Shown: positions 34,953 through 42,953 of the stretch, in pieces
How the letters are laid out: every line of letters begins with the position of its first letter
How positions within the stretch are numbered: position 1 is the first letter of the stretch
Assembly (NCBI GenBank): GCA_934699095.1
Contig: CAKUVI010000002.1
Location: forward strand, 313,046-377,045
Direction of reading: 5' to 3'
Source: an uncultured Bacteroidales bacterium
GTDB taxonomy: Bacteria > Bacteroidota > Bacteroidia > Bacteroidales > WCHB1-69
DNA: 64,000 nucleotides
Notes under the pieces: model-generated
Seen by the model: the letters and a program-made list of their open reading frames with translations, nothing else
Database searches by the model: none
Told to the model about the DNA's origin: nothing
Translations under genes and position numbers: made by a program

Positions 34953-35801
34953 TTATTCAATCACTTTACATGTCTCAACTTGAAGAACATCGCCATTAAT
35001 CATGTCGTAGAGCATAGCTACTACGCTGCAATCATTCGGATTCCAGTCCTTGTCGTTAAAATTGGCGACGGAAGCATAAGTGAAAGCATCTCCCTCCGCG
35101 AAACCCTCTCCATTATTGATGACAGAGCCGAACGGATCAGTCAGTGCAGTCCTGAAAACGTGATTATGTGTATATTCCATTATAGTTTCAGTACCGTCTT
35201 TTTGAGGCTTCACAATCCCATCTTCAACGAGATAGATGGCAAGACGCAGTTGGGACGGAAAATCCTTGAGCATAGTAACCTTCACATTGGCTTTCAGTTC
35301 GTTATCTTTGAAATTGTTAATGATTTGTATTGCGGCACTGACATCTGAGCGGTCAACAGCTGCAACCGCTGACGGCCACTGTTCACGCTGCCAACCGCCT
35401 GGTGTGTTGTTCATATTCACTATTGCGACAGGAATTCCGGAAATGGAGAAATATTCACCCAACTGGTTACCGGCTTCAGTGCGGAAATCGTATGTAAAAG
35501 TGGAGCCGAACGGACGAGCAAGAGAACCAAAATGTATTCCCATCATCACCAAAGTGTCGCCATAACGGTTGTGCAAATCATTGAGCACAGCATGACCGGC
35601 CGGACAATTATTACACATATGTCCAGTAAATTCATCTATAAGAATCTTTCTATACACGTTCGACTTGTCAATATCAGGAAAATCAACATCCACAGATTCA
35701 TGTTCTACGATCTCGTAACGGTCTCCTTCGACCTTATCACAAGAAAAGAGCAATATGGCTGAAGCAACAACAAAAGCAACCGCGGTAAAAAACTTTTTCA
35801 T
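34953..35801 (-). CDS. Omp28-related lipoprotein
   Basis: A 282-residue lipoprotein of the Omp28 family (an outer-membrane protein of Porphyromonas). The signal ends at the lipobox LLFSC. The mature part starts with a thioredoxin-like domain: LIDEFTGHMCNNCPAG, where CxxC sits in the place of the redox site, followed by HFGS and a cis-Pro-like SGIPVAIV. The C-terminal half is a beta domain. The start is placed at 35801: an upstream TTG lies inside the -7 box (35826-35833). It probably acts at the cell surface or periplasm; a redox role is inferred only. Confidence 0.85.
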   Translation of the reverse strand: MKKFFTAVAFVVASAILLFSCDKVEGDRYEIVEHESVDVDFPDIDKSNVYRKILIDEFTGHMCNNCPAGHAVLNDLHNRYGDTLVMMGIHFGSLARPFGSTFTYDFRTEAGNQLGEYFSISGIPVAIVNMNNTPGGWQREQWPSAVAAVDRSDVSAAIQIINNFKDNELKANVKVTMLKDFPSQLRLAIYLVEDGIVKPQKDGTETIMEYTHNHVFRTALTDPFGSVINNGEGFAEGDAFTYASVANFNDKDWNPNDCSVVAMLYDMINGDVLQVETCKVIE

Positions 35802-35825
35802 CTTATGTTTATTAAAAATAAAGCG

Positions 35826-35833
35826 CAAAGATA
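35826..35833 (-). promoter_or_regulatory. Promoter -7 box (TATCTTTG) for the Omp28 gene
   Basis: TAnnTTTG match on the minus strand, 24 bases before the ATG. Confidence 0.7.
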
Positions 35834-35874
35834 AGAATTACTTCGAAACAACCAAAGAACAAAAACAAAAATGT

Positions 35875-37266
35875 TTATATTTTGTATGTTTTGCCTTTCA
35901 CTTTGGATTTCGTTTCCTCACTGTTATTTGATGGTGAGTCTGAATCCTTGACAGTAATTCTCAAATCCTGTGTTGAGATAGTCTTGTAAGTCATAGATTC
36001 ATCGTCATAATAGGTAAGCTTAGCAGCAGGAATGTAATATTCTCCGGCATCATGTGGAACGAAAGTGTATCGGAAAGTCTTAGAGCCGCTCACAAGGTTG
36101 CCTTTAGCGGATATATTTTGATATACCTTAGGATACATTTGGTCCCAAGCGGCCGGAAAATCAACATCCATATCATCTTTTTCGATATGATGAAGGTTAC
36201 CGTTTCCTGAAACTGTGATTGTGATAGTGACAGGTCGTCCCGCATTCACCTCAGATTTGTTAGTCTGGGCCGAGATATCAAAATGTCCGACGATGTCTGT
36301 TTTGTCATCGTTTCTGGAGTTTGGGAGAGGTTTAACCTTCAGAGAGAGTTCGTTAGCAGACAGTTGGAAGTCCTTAGCACGCATAGTGTTCATGCGTCCC
36401 CAGAAAGGGCTGTTCACAACTGCGGGAACTGCGATGCGCATCACAAGATCGAGTTTTGGCACCACCACCTTGCCCACCTTCGTGGGATAAACCGCAGTCT
36501 GTTTTACAGTGTAAACATGGTAAGTCTCACCCTTCACAGTCTCAGTGGTTTCATCGCGATAGTTCAATTCCATAGGATCGATCCAAGCGGCATCGGTGGA
36601 AGCGAAGTTGGCGCGGGCGATTTCAAAATCCCTGATCTCCTTCTTAATATAAAGTTTATGCGTCACCACAACAGGCTCGCCTTTGTATGCTTCAGTCTGC
36701 GAGACAAATGCTTTCACGAACATATCGTCTTTTGAGATGTCGTCCTTATACTCCACCCTATCGTTTTTATTGTCTTTTCCATCACCACCGCCACCGAAGA
36801 AAGAGTCAAAGTCGGGCCATTGAAACTCGAAAAATCCCCGGCGATCATCGTCATTGTTTTTCTGAGACACTTTCGGAGACTTGACCACCTTTACCACGAC
36901 GGGATCTGTATGCATCACTTTCCCGTCAACAGACACGGAGACGCCTGGTATTGTATATGTGCCTTCGCGGTTTATTGACAAAAAATAAACATAAGAGTAT
37001 TCGGTCTTCTGCTCAGTGGTGCCGTTAGCCATGGAAATAGATGTGGAAGTCGAGGTGCTCGGTCCTCCCACAAGCTCGAATTTCCCGAAATCCGTCTCTA
37101 AAAATGTAGCCTTGGCATTAGTTGATACAACGTATTGAAATTGCTGGTTTACGCCCACTTCGGAAGGAGCTTTTGCAACACAAACCGGTTCCACCTGTGC
37201 CTTGGTGTTGGTATGGCACGATGATAAAATCAAAGTCAACAATAATAACAAACTAATTCGTTCCAT
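35875..37266 (-). CDS. batD: BatD family protein, short form
   Basis: A 463-residue exported protein of the BatD (oxygen tolerance) family. The signal ends at a possible lipobox (LILSSC). Then follow repeated Ig-like beta domains with the family phrases VGVNQQFQYVVSTNA, FELVGGPSTSTSTS, YVYFLSINREGTYTIPG, a DxSKDDMFVKAFVS strand and TYTFVPHDAGEY-like FRYTFVPHDAGEYYIP. A Gly/Asp-rich linker holds FFGGGGDGKDNKND. The typical C-terminal membrane helix is absent; the protein ends in a basic tail. BatD usually lies with moxR, DUF58 and batA-C; here it is alone, although a DUF58 gene is at 15210-16145. Confidence 0.87.
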   Translation of the reverse strand: MERISLLLLLTLILSSCHTNTKAQVEPVCVAKAPSEVGVNQQFQYVVSTNAKATFLETDFGKFELVGGPSTSTSTSISMANGTTEQKTEYSYVYFLSINREGTYTIPGVSVSVDGKVMHTDPVVVKVVKSPKVSQKNNDDDRRGFFEFQWPDFDSFFGGGGDGKDNKNDRVEYKDDISKDDMFVKAFVSQTEAYKGEPVVVTHKLYIKKEIRDFEIARANFASTDAAWIDPMELNYRDETTETVKGETYHVYTVKQTAVYPTKVGKVVVPKLDLVMRIAVPAVVNSPFWGRMNTMRAKDFQLSANELSLKVKPLPNSRNDDKTDIVGHFDISAQTNKSEVNAGRPVTITITVSGNGNLHHIEKDDMDVDFPAAWDQMYPKVYQNISAKGNLVSGSKTFRYTFVPHDAGEYYIPAAKLTYYDDESMTYKTISTQDLRITVKDSDSPSNNSEETKSKVKGKTYKI

Positions 37267-37573
37267 CGTCTTGATATTTTTTTTGATTTGTAAACGAAAG
37301 AAGTCATGAAATATTATTGGATAAAAAAAATATTTGGCTGTATTATATGGAAATTCCTTCCGTTTTTACACCTGTTTTTTAGTGCTGCAAAAGAAATAAA
37401 AACGAGAGAATAAAGGACCATGATTTCATTTTTGTAAAATTATTGTAGTCAGTATTTTCTATACAGACCCAATGATAATCATTATTTTGCTGTTGAGTAT
37501 AGGAATTTTCAGAAAAGAAACCGAGTTGTATTTGTCAATATATGAAATGACACTTTTCTCACAGCCGTAGTAG
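37267..37573. other. AT-rich spacer at the left edge of the accessory island
   Basis: About 307 bases without an open frame on either strand that looks coding. The base composition falls sharply here compared with batD. I saw no clear -7 box for batD and no terminator. It probably contains decayed sequence. Confidence 0.5.
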
Positions 37574-37855
37574 TCACATAAAACGACTATGAAAAAAATC
37601 ATTGTAGCTACTATAATATCTTTGTATAGGAGATGTCATGGTGACAAATCTAAAACCAATTCCGATCACTTCGATACCACTTGAATCTTTTAACACAAAA
37701 GAGCTATGACTATCTACGAAAGGATGTAGATAATATGGCAAATCAATAGAAAATAAAGAACTTTCTATACCTTTTTCTGCTCCTTTATAATGAGCATAAA
37801 AGTATGCATCTATGCAAAAAAAGAATACATATTGTAGTTTTTTTTTCTTTAAATG
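37574..37855 (-). pseudogene. 3' fragment of an unknown gene
   Basis: Ninety-three codons are open on the minus strand up to a TGA at 37574-37576, with strongly coding-like content such as AYFYAHYKGAEKGIESS, then DSHSSFVLKDSSGIEVIGIG and a C-terminal PIQRYYSSYNDFFHSRF. There is no ATG, GTG or TTG that gives most of it, and a TAA precedes it. Upstream in the same frame (to about 38010) more protein-like sequence (for example GNGRMPYPYDTRKFAF) is broken by stops, next to an A9 run at about 37842-37850 where a frameshift is likely. It is best read as the remains of an exported or immunity-type gene of the island. The plus-strand open frame across the same DNA is poorer. Confidence 0.5.
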
Positions 37856-38095
37856 TTAATCTGAACATAAGACCTAATCTTCAACTGTTTTGTGAAAAAA
37901 CGCAAACTTTCTTGTGTCATAAGGATACGGCATCCTCCCATTTCCAAAAGGAAATATTTGACCTTTCCTATGCAGTGATTTGTTTCGGTTTAACGTTTAC
38001 AACCGCGTTTCAAAGTTTAAGACAAAATCCATATACTTGCATTATTATTGTTTTTTACTGTCCAGTGTTATTTGCAATCTTTATAAACAACTATT

Positions 38096-38731
38096 TCACC
38101 ATGCTATACACCAAAAAATAACATATTCATTATTAGGGTTGATTGCAATTCCTGAACGGTAGCCGTGTTGTAAATGTGGAGGGAGCCACATTCGATGACA
38201 GTTCCAATTATCATCTAATACAAATGTTTTTCCAGATTTAATAACATATAAGATATAACCTTCTGACAAACCCGTATTGGTTGTTGAATCAATCCATAAA
38301 CTATCTTCATTATCAGATTCATAAACATTGTGCATTTTGAAATCTGGTATCATATCTGAAATTTGCGCATTGACATAAGAAGAATCCAATTGGTTTCTTT
38401 TATCAAATTCCCTGTCTTTTAGAATTACAAGTTTTGAGGTATCGCACAATTTTTGAACAGATTGTTTTTCAGCAAAATCCTTTAGATGTTAGAAATCAAG
38501 ATTGTCTTTCGAAACCACCAAAAGGTATTTACAGCACATCGAAGGATTTGTGCATTTTTGAGAGAGACCTAAAGGGTTTAATTTAGAGGTGTAAAAGATT
38601 TCATCCGTCGGAAAAAAACTGCAAACACTGTCTGGGATAGGATTTTTAGCAGATGTTATTACCTTATTGCCTCGCGGTTGTCCACAGGCAACAAAACACA
38701 CCAAAATAAAAACTAAAAAACTGTATCGCAT
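38096..38731 (-). pseudogene. Lipoprotein gene split by one in-frame TAA (possible RHS immunity gene)
   Basis: A 212-codon frame with a lipobox signal (MRYSFLVFILVCFVACGQ) runs from 38731 to 38096, but codon 81 is TAA (38489-38491). Both sides are in the same frame and coding-like: before it CCKYLLVVSKDNLDF, after it HLKDFAEKQSVQKLCDTS. A single base change explains the break. The gene starts 14 bases after the RHS cassette on the same strand, the place of an immunity gene in polymorphic toxin loci; the cassette too is broken by a TAA. Family unknown. Without suppression only an 80-residue lipoprotein would be made. Confidence 0.72.
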
Positions 38732-38745
38732 AGCTGAAAATTATA

Positions 38746-39672
38746 TTAATGAAATCTTTGTTGGAAATGAATTGATTGAAAATCTTTGTATAATTCCATC
38801 ATTATGGGTGTTATCTGTTTGTAAGCCTTTCCGAACTTGATAAAATTGCTCGTCGAGTAATTATATTTCCTCGTCTCTGTCCAAGTTGTCTTCCATACAC
38901 AAGGTCCTAAGGGCTTATCTTCATATGGTGTTTTCTTTACAACAGAATATAAAGCAGTTGCATTTTGGGATACATATTTCGAACACAACGCTTTTTCACT
39001 ATAAAGTTCATTGGTTATGTAAACAGGGGTACCAGACGCGTCAACATCTATCATTTGTTGATATTTAGTAATAGAGACTTCTGCTTGTGTAGGTTTGAAA
39101 TCATATCCCATATTAGACATGAATTTTTTAGCATTATTACCACTAAATCCAACTCTGTTATACGAATCACCTTGAGTATATACATCCGCTATGTCTAAGT
39201 TGGATGTAATGGCATCATCAGCTGATTGTCCAAACATGTTATTATCACCCATCCATTTCCAGCCTTTACCATTCAATTCTTTTTAATCACCTTTTCGATA
39301 ATCTCTACTATAATGTACAACTCCTGTCAACTCGTTCTCAAACCAATCCTCCCCATCCGGATCCACCAACTTCACCGGGTTGTCCGCGCAATAAACGTAC
39401 GGGCTCAGCGATGGATAATTCCCCGCCATCGGATCGACGCTCAGCCAGATACTCAGATCTGAGCTGTAATACCATGATCCAAAGTAAGATAGACCGGTTT
39501 CAGGGTCGCGTTCTTTGGCGGAGAAGGTGCAAGTGCAATTAGGAGTTGGAAATGAGGAATCAGGGATTGGGATGCTTGTGGCGGATTGTAGGGCGCGGCA
39601 TGAAGACGGGCACACACATTCTGCGGGAATCTGCGCGGTCTGCGGAAGATATGTCGGAGACATAGCCATCAT
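38746..39672 (-). pseudogene. Orphan RHS-core cassette A with C-terminal tip, split by one in-frame TAA
   Basis: A 308-codon frame with its own promoter (39687-39694). Residues 50-107 are the RHS repeat-associated core (FSAKERDPETGLSYFG, YSSDLSIWLSVDPM, YCADNPVKLVDPDGED). A variable tip follows, with GWKWMGDNNMFGQS near its start. Codon 130 is TAA (39283-39285) between YRKGD and KELNGKGWKW, same frame, so full-length product is not made without readthrough. The usual YFGxRYY is YFGSWYY. The first 50 residues (many Pro and Cys) are not part of an RHS protein and seem to come from spacer DNA. The tip fold is unknown. Its nearest relative here is cassette B, in inverted orientation. Confidence 0.78.
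39347..39632 (-). repeat. RHS-core duplication, copy A (inverted relative to copy B at 42029-42314)
   Basis: The N-terminal and RHS-core parts of cassettes A and B are homologous over about 286 bases in opposite orientation. A 35-base stretch is identical (39479-39513 and 42148-42182), around GAACGCGACCCTGAAACCGG. Confidence 0.8.
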
Positions 39673-39686
39673 TCTTTATTACGTGG

Positions 39687-39694
39687 CAAAGTTA
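39687..39694 (-). promoter_or_regulatory. Promoter -7 box (TAACTTTG) for RHS cassette A
   Basis: TAnnTTTG match on the minus strand, 14 bases before the cassette ATG. Confidence 0.65.
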
Positions 39695-39857
39695 CGATTT
39701 TTTTTCGTTTGACTTTTTGAAAAATCAGGAGTGGATTTTGGCTCCGATTTTGTTTTCAAATTACTACTGATGCGATAAATTTTAAATTTTTCTTGTAACA
39801 TATTGATTTTTATATATTTATAAGCATTCTTTGACTTTTTGATTTGAAATGACAGTG

Positions 39858-39865
39858 TAACTTTG
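39858..39865 (+). promoter_or_regulatory. Promoter -7 box (TAACTTTG) for the transposase
   Basis: TAnnTTTG match 20 bases before the transposase ATG. Confidence 0.6.
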
Positions 39866-39885
39866 CGGCCTCAAACCGTAAAGTT

Positions 39886-40911
39886 ATGAATAAGGGTCGC
39901 TATGTTTTTTCTCAAGTATTAGATTTTCTGCCTCGTTTCCAATTCGACAGGCTAGTAACAAAGTACCGGGGCGATTGGCATTCAAAGGATTTGACCTGTT
40001 ACAACCAACTTCTACACCTACTGTTCGGACAACTAACTGGTTGTGACTCCGTCCGGGATATCTGCCTGTGCTTGGAAGCTCACGAAAACATCCTCTATCA
40101 TCTCGGATTTCGCAATACGGTCAATCAATCCTCACTCACGCGCGCTAATGAAAAGCGAGACTGCCGCATCCACGAGGGACTCGGAGCTCTTCTCATAGAC
40201 GATGTCCGACCGCTATATTCGGAAGAAGAGGTCGCGAGGATCAGCATAGACAATGTGCTGTATGCATTGGATTCGACCACAATGTCCACCAGTATCAAGC
40301 TGGCGGCTTGGGCACTCGGGAAATATAGCAAAGGGGCGGTCAAGATGCATACGCTGCTCTCGTTACGTGGCAGCATCCCCGCAAACATCCATATCACCGA
40401 CGGGAAATGGCACGACAGCAATGAACTGGATCACCTTGAACCAGAGCTGCTTGCCTTCCACGTGATGGACAAGGCGTATGTTGACTTTGAAGCACTCTAC
40501 CCTGAACCCATACGCATGGTGGTCTACCACGACTAGGAGACGGGCAACGAGGTGGTTTTTATAACCAACAACTTTGAAATCAGTGCGTTGGAAATCGCCA
40601 ATCTATACCGTCACCGGTGTGACATTGAAGTTTTCTTCAAATGGATAAAGCAAAACATCGTTGTCAAAACATTGTGGAGATATTCCGAAAATACCGTGAA
40701 AACCCATCTTTGGGTGGCAATAATCGGCTATTTGCTATTAGCAAAGGCAAAGGTGGCCTGTAACAGCCCATACTCCATCGCAGAAGTTGCAACACTGATC
40801 AGAGTCTCCGCACCAGAGCGTACCTCTCTCCGCGAGCTCGTCACCAAACCTAATCCCTCTGTCATTCCTAATCAATCTGTCAAAGAACCTACACTTTTTG
40901 ATAATTTATAA
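39886..40911 (+). pseudogene. IS4-family transposase, nonsense-broken and internally deleted
   Basis: A 341-codon DDE transposase frame. The N-terminal DUF4372-like part (FSQVLDFLPRFQFDRLV, HLLFGQLTGCDSVRDI) is followed by the first catalytic Asp in YALDSTTM, the second in MDKAYVDF and the Glu in CDIEVFFKWIKQN. Codon 217 is TAG (40534-40536) within VVYHD-stop-ETGNEV, where relatives have Tyr. In addition EALY joins directly to PEPIRMVV; relatives have some 50 residues between these parts, so an internal deletion is likely. Both defects make it inactive. Confidence 0.85.
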
Positions 40912-40941
40912 CGTGATAAAATTTATTGCATCAGTACTAAT

Positions 40942-41022
40942 AACAAACCATCATTCATGGATGACAACACAGCCAAACGATTCTTACAGCATATTGAAAT
41001 ATGGGAAAGACGTCAAAAATAA
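40942..41022 (+). pseudogene. C-terminal tail of a lost gene (possible toxin tip)
   Basis: Directly after the right end of the IS, 26 codons are open to a TAA and look coding: NNKPSFMDDNTAKRFLQHIE followed by IWERRQK. The next gene starts 9 bases after the stop, the spacing of toxin and immunity genes in this island. I infer that the IS or a deletion linked to it removed the rest of the gene. It is short, so chance is possible. Confidence 0.4.
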
Positions 41023-41031
41023 TGCAGCATT

Positions 41032-41757
41032 ATGAGGAAGAAAATTCTGATATTAATAGTTCTGTTGCCTTTTACTGCCATTGGCCAAAATGAAAAATCA
41101 TTATGCAAATCGTGTAGTCATAAAGAATTCTCTTGGCACAATGGCTTAAAATGCGATGAAAAGAAACTACGCACGTATTTTGCGTACCAAATGAGAAAAG
41201 ACATCACTAACGTGTGCCTATGTAAGAAATATGCAGATGAGTTCCGTTATGACAACTATTTATGCAAAGATCTTATGCCTCTGGAGGAATTTGTATCGGG
41301 TACTTTTGCAATTATCTCAATAACAACCAAGGATGGGTTCTTTTTGGATGAAAACAAGAATTTCGTGCCTCATGTTTTTTATATTATAGGTTTCTCCTGT
41401 GTTGATGATAGTTGTCCACTCTCTTATGGGGCAAGGCTTGTTGTGTGCGATATTGATAAATTTAAAGAAAGTATCATTGATGAAAGGACCATAAAAGAAT
41501 TCGTAAGGAGTATTGATGCTTTGGAACAGTCTGATTTTCCCGCAACCAATTTGCCCTACATGTTGTTCACTCTGAATATGCGAGCATATTTTGACAAAGA
41601 CATCTGGGCATTAAAATCTGAAGACGGAACCGTAAAGACATTGTTAGGAGGTAAGCCTTTAATTGATTTGGTATATAAAAAATACCTTATACCAAATATA
41701 CACATTGACACTTATTATTTCGAAACGGAACCCATTATTGACACCATCATTCGTTAA
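41032..41757 (+). CDS. Exported cysteine-containing protein of unknown function (possible orphan immunity protein)
   Basis: A 241-residue protein with a signal peptide (RKKILILIVLLPFTAIGQ). The mature part begins with CKSCSH, KCDEKKL and VCLCKKYADEFRYDNYLCKD, giving seven closely set cysteines, and later CVDDSCPLSYG. This suggests disulfides in the periplasm. It has no family that I know. It follows a short open tail (40942-41022) like the immunity-type gene after RHS cassette B, so it may protect against a toxin whose gene was removed by the IS. There is no promoter of its own that I can see. Confidence 0.65.
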   Translation: MRKKILILIVLLPFTAIGQNEKSLCKSCSHKEFSWHNGLKCDEKKLRTYFAYQMRKDITNVCLCKKYADEFRYDNYLCKDLMPLEEFVSGTFAIISITTKDGFFLDENKNFVPHVFYIIGFSCVDDSCPLSYGARLVVCDIDKFKESIIDERTIKEFVRSIDALEQSDFPATNLPYMLFTLNMRAYFDKDIWALKSEDGTVKTLLGGKPLIDLVYKKYLIPNIHIDTYYFETEPIIDTIIR

Positions 41758-41853
41758 GTGACGTTAAAAAAACAGAAAAATAGTAGAGGCAAATTGATTT
41801 TTTTGAGCTTTGTTTCTCATTTAAAATCATCATTGAACCAAATTATATTCATC

Positions 41854-41931
41854 ATCAAAAAAAATATTTTTATCCTTGCGATGGCATTCGCCGCAGTGAC
41901 GGTAATGACCTCCTGTTCAGACAAAAGGTGA
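41854..41931 (+). pseudogene. Signal-peptide stub of a lipoprotein gene
   Basis: The frame IKKNIFILAMAFAAVTVMTSC-SDKR-stop is a classical Bacteroidota lipoprotein signal cut after its lipobox. The expected ATG is ATC, though an internal ATG at 41881 exists. It ends 29 bases before the -7 box of RHS cassette B. It is probably the leftover 5' end of a gene removed during rearrangement. Confidence 0.5.
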
Positions 41932-41959
41932 CAAAAGATTCTTTTATAGGATTATTTTG

Positions 41960-41967
41960 TATCTTTG
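41960..41967 (+). promoter_or_regulatory. Promoter -7 box (TATCTTTG) for RHS cassette B
   Basis: TAnnTTTG match 15 bases before the cassette ATG at 41983, which is therefore preferred over the in-frame start at 41965 that overlaps the box. Confidence 0.7.
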
Positions 41968-41982
41968 TGTCGCGAAAAGACG

Positions 41983-42945
41983 ATGAGACCGATTCAGTCA
42001 TATAATCCATTTCCCCCGCAGCCCCCGCAGATTCCCGCAGAATCTGCGTGTCCGGACCTGTGCCGTACCCCGCAATTCTCCACGTCCATTTCAATTCCTA
42101 ATCCCTCATTCCTGATTCCTAATTGCAATTACACCTTCTCCGCCAAGGAACGCGACCCTGAAACCGGTCTATCTTACTTTGGTTCAAGGTATTACAGTAG
42201 CGACTTAAGCATTTGGCTCTGCGTCGATCCGATGACGGGGAATTATCCTTCATTGTCTTCGTATGTTTATTGTGCTAATAATCCGGTGAGGTTGGTTGAC
42301 CCGAATGGGGAGGAAATTGGGGATTATTTTGACCAGTATGGTACATATTTAGGCTCAGATTGCAGAGATGATGGCAAAATACATATCATAGATCACGATC
42401 TTTGGGATCAGATTGGAGATAATATGTCATGGGTAGGAAACGATGGGACTCGAGTGATTTCGTATGGTCTTGCCTCAGACCAGCATGATGGTATGTTCTC
42501 AAAAAAAACTTCAGAAACAAATCTATCCGAGGATGCTATTTTTAACATTGTCAAGCACTACAATTCAACATCTTTGCCATTGGGGATTGGTGATAAAACA
42601 GGTTCAGAGTTGTTAACAACACAAACACAAGTGATAGATGTTACTCACGACGGTATAACAAATTATTATAAACAAGTTCTTCAATGTAATACAAAAGTAT
42701 GGGAAAAAAACAGTAGGTTATTGGACAATTATTACAATATTATAAATGCCTTCGACCACGAATCTCACCATATCAATACTTTTAATGAAATAGGTGGAGC
42801 TGCTTATTTAGAAATACCTGATCCAATACGAGAAATCAACGCTATTCAACATCAGCAAAGTATGCCTAGTTATCAACGAACGTCTAAAGCATTTAAAAAC
42901 GGTATTAATGATTATTATGATGAACAATTAAAGCAACTCAAATAG
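41983..42945 (+). CDS. Orphan RHS-core cassette B with a putative metallopeptidase tip
   Basis: A 320-residue protein with intact frame. Residues 1-50 are Pro/Cys-rich; 52-110 are the RHS repeat-associated core (FSAKERDPETGLSYFGSRYY, YCANNPVRLVDPNGEE), and 111-320 a tip unrelated to that of cassette A. The tip holds HESHH at residues 259-263, an HExxH zinc motif, and a glutamate in REINAIQHQ at 284 as candidate third ligand. I infer a zinc-peptidase toxin or effector domain. There is no signal peptide, and the RHS shell that normally holds such tips is missing, so it is an orphan tip with its own promoter. A likely partner gene starts 8 bases later. An ancient or silent cassette is possible too. 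Confidence 0.78.
   Translation: MRPIQSYNPFPPQPPQIPAESACPDLCRTPQFSTSISIPNPSFLIPNCNYTFSAKERDPETGLSYFGSRYYSSDLSIWLCVDPMTGNYPSLSSYVYCANNPVRLVDPNGEEIGDYFDQYGTYLGSDCRDDGKIHIIDHDLWDQIGDNMSWVGNDGTRVISYGLASDQHDGMFSKKTSETNLSEDAIFNIVKHYNSTSLPLGIGDKTGSELLTTQTQVIDVTHDGITNYYKQVLQCNTKVWEKNSRLLDNYYNIINAFDHESHHINTFNEIGGAAYLEIPDPIREINAIQHQQSMPSYQRTSKAFKNGINDYYDEQLKQLK
42029..42314 (+). repeat. RHS-core duplication, copy B (inverted relative to copy A at 39347-39632)
   Basis: See copy A. The two copies enclose 2.4 kb containing the IS, the 41032 gene and the promoters of both cassettes. Outside the identical 35 bases, identity looks like roughly four fifths by eye. Confidence 0.8.
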
Positions 42946-42953
42946 GTTAAATT

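Larger units (their letters stand above)
39762..40940 (+). mobile_element. IS4-type insertion sequence, degenerate
   Basis: A 1179-base element bounded by 24-base inverted ends, TTACTACTGATGCGATAAAT plus TTTA at 39762-39785 and its complement at 40917-40940, with two mismatches. It carries one transposase gene with its own -7 box. I could not fix a target-site duplication at these ends. The transposase is deleted and nonsense-broken, so the copy cannot move by itself. Confidence 0.82.

Noticed and set aside
37589..37684. 31-codon frame starting MKKIIVATIISL on the plus strand, like a lipoprotein signal
   Set aside because: It lies antisense to the better 93-codon fragment 37574-37855 and lacks a real lipobox; probably chance.
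37804..38121. 105-codon hydrophobic open frame on the plus strand
   Set aside because: Antisense to more coding-like remains on the minus strand, overlaps the lipoprotein pseudogene, and has no promoter box.
38489..40536. Alternative genetic code (stop codons read as amino acids)
   Set aside because: Dozens of other genes in the window end properly at TAA, TAG and TGA, and both TAA and TAG would need reassignment only in this island.
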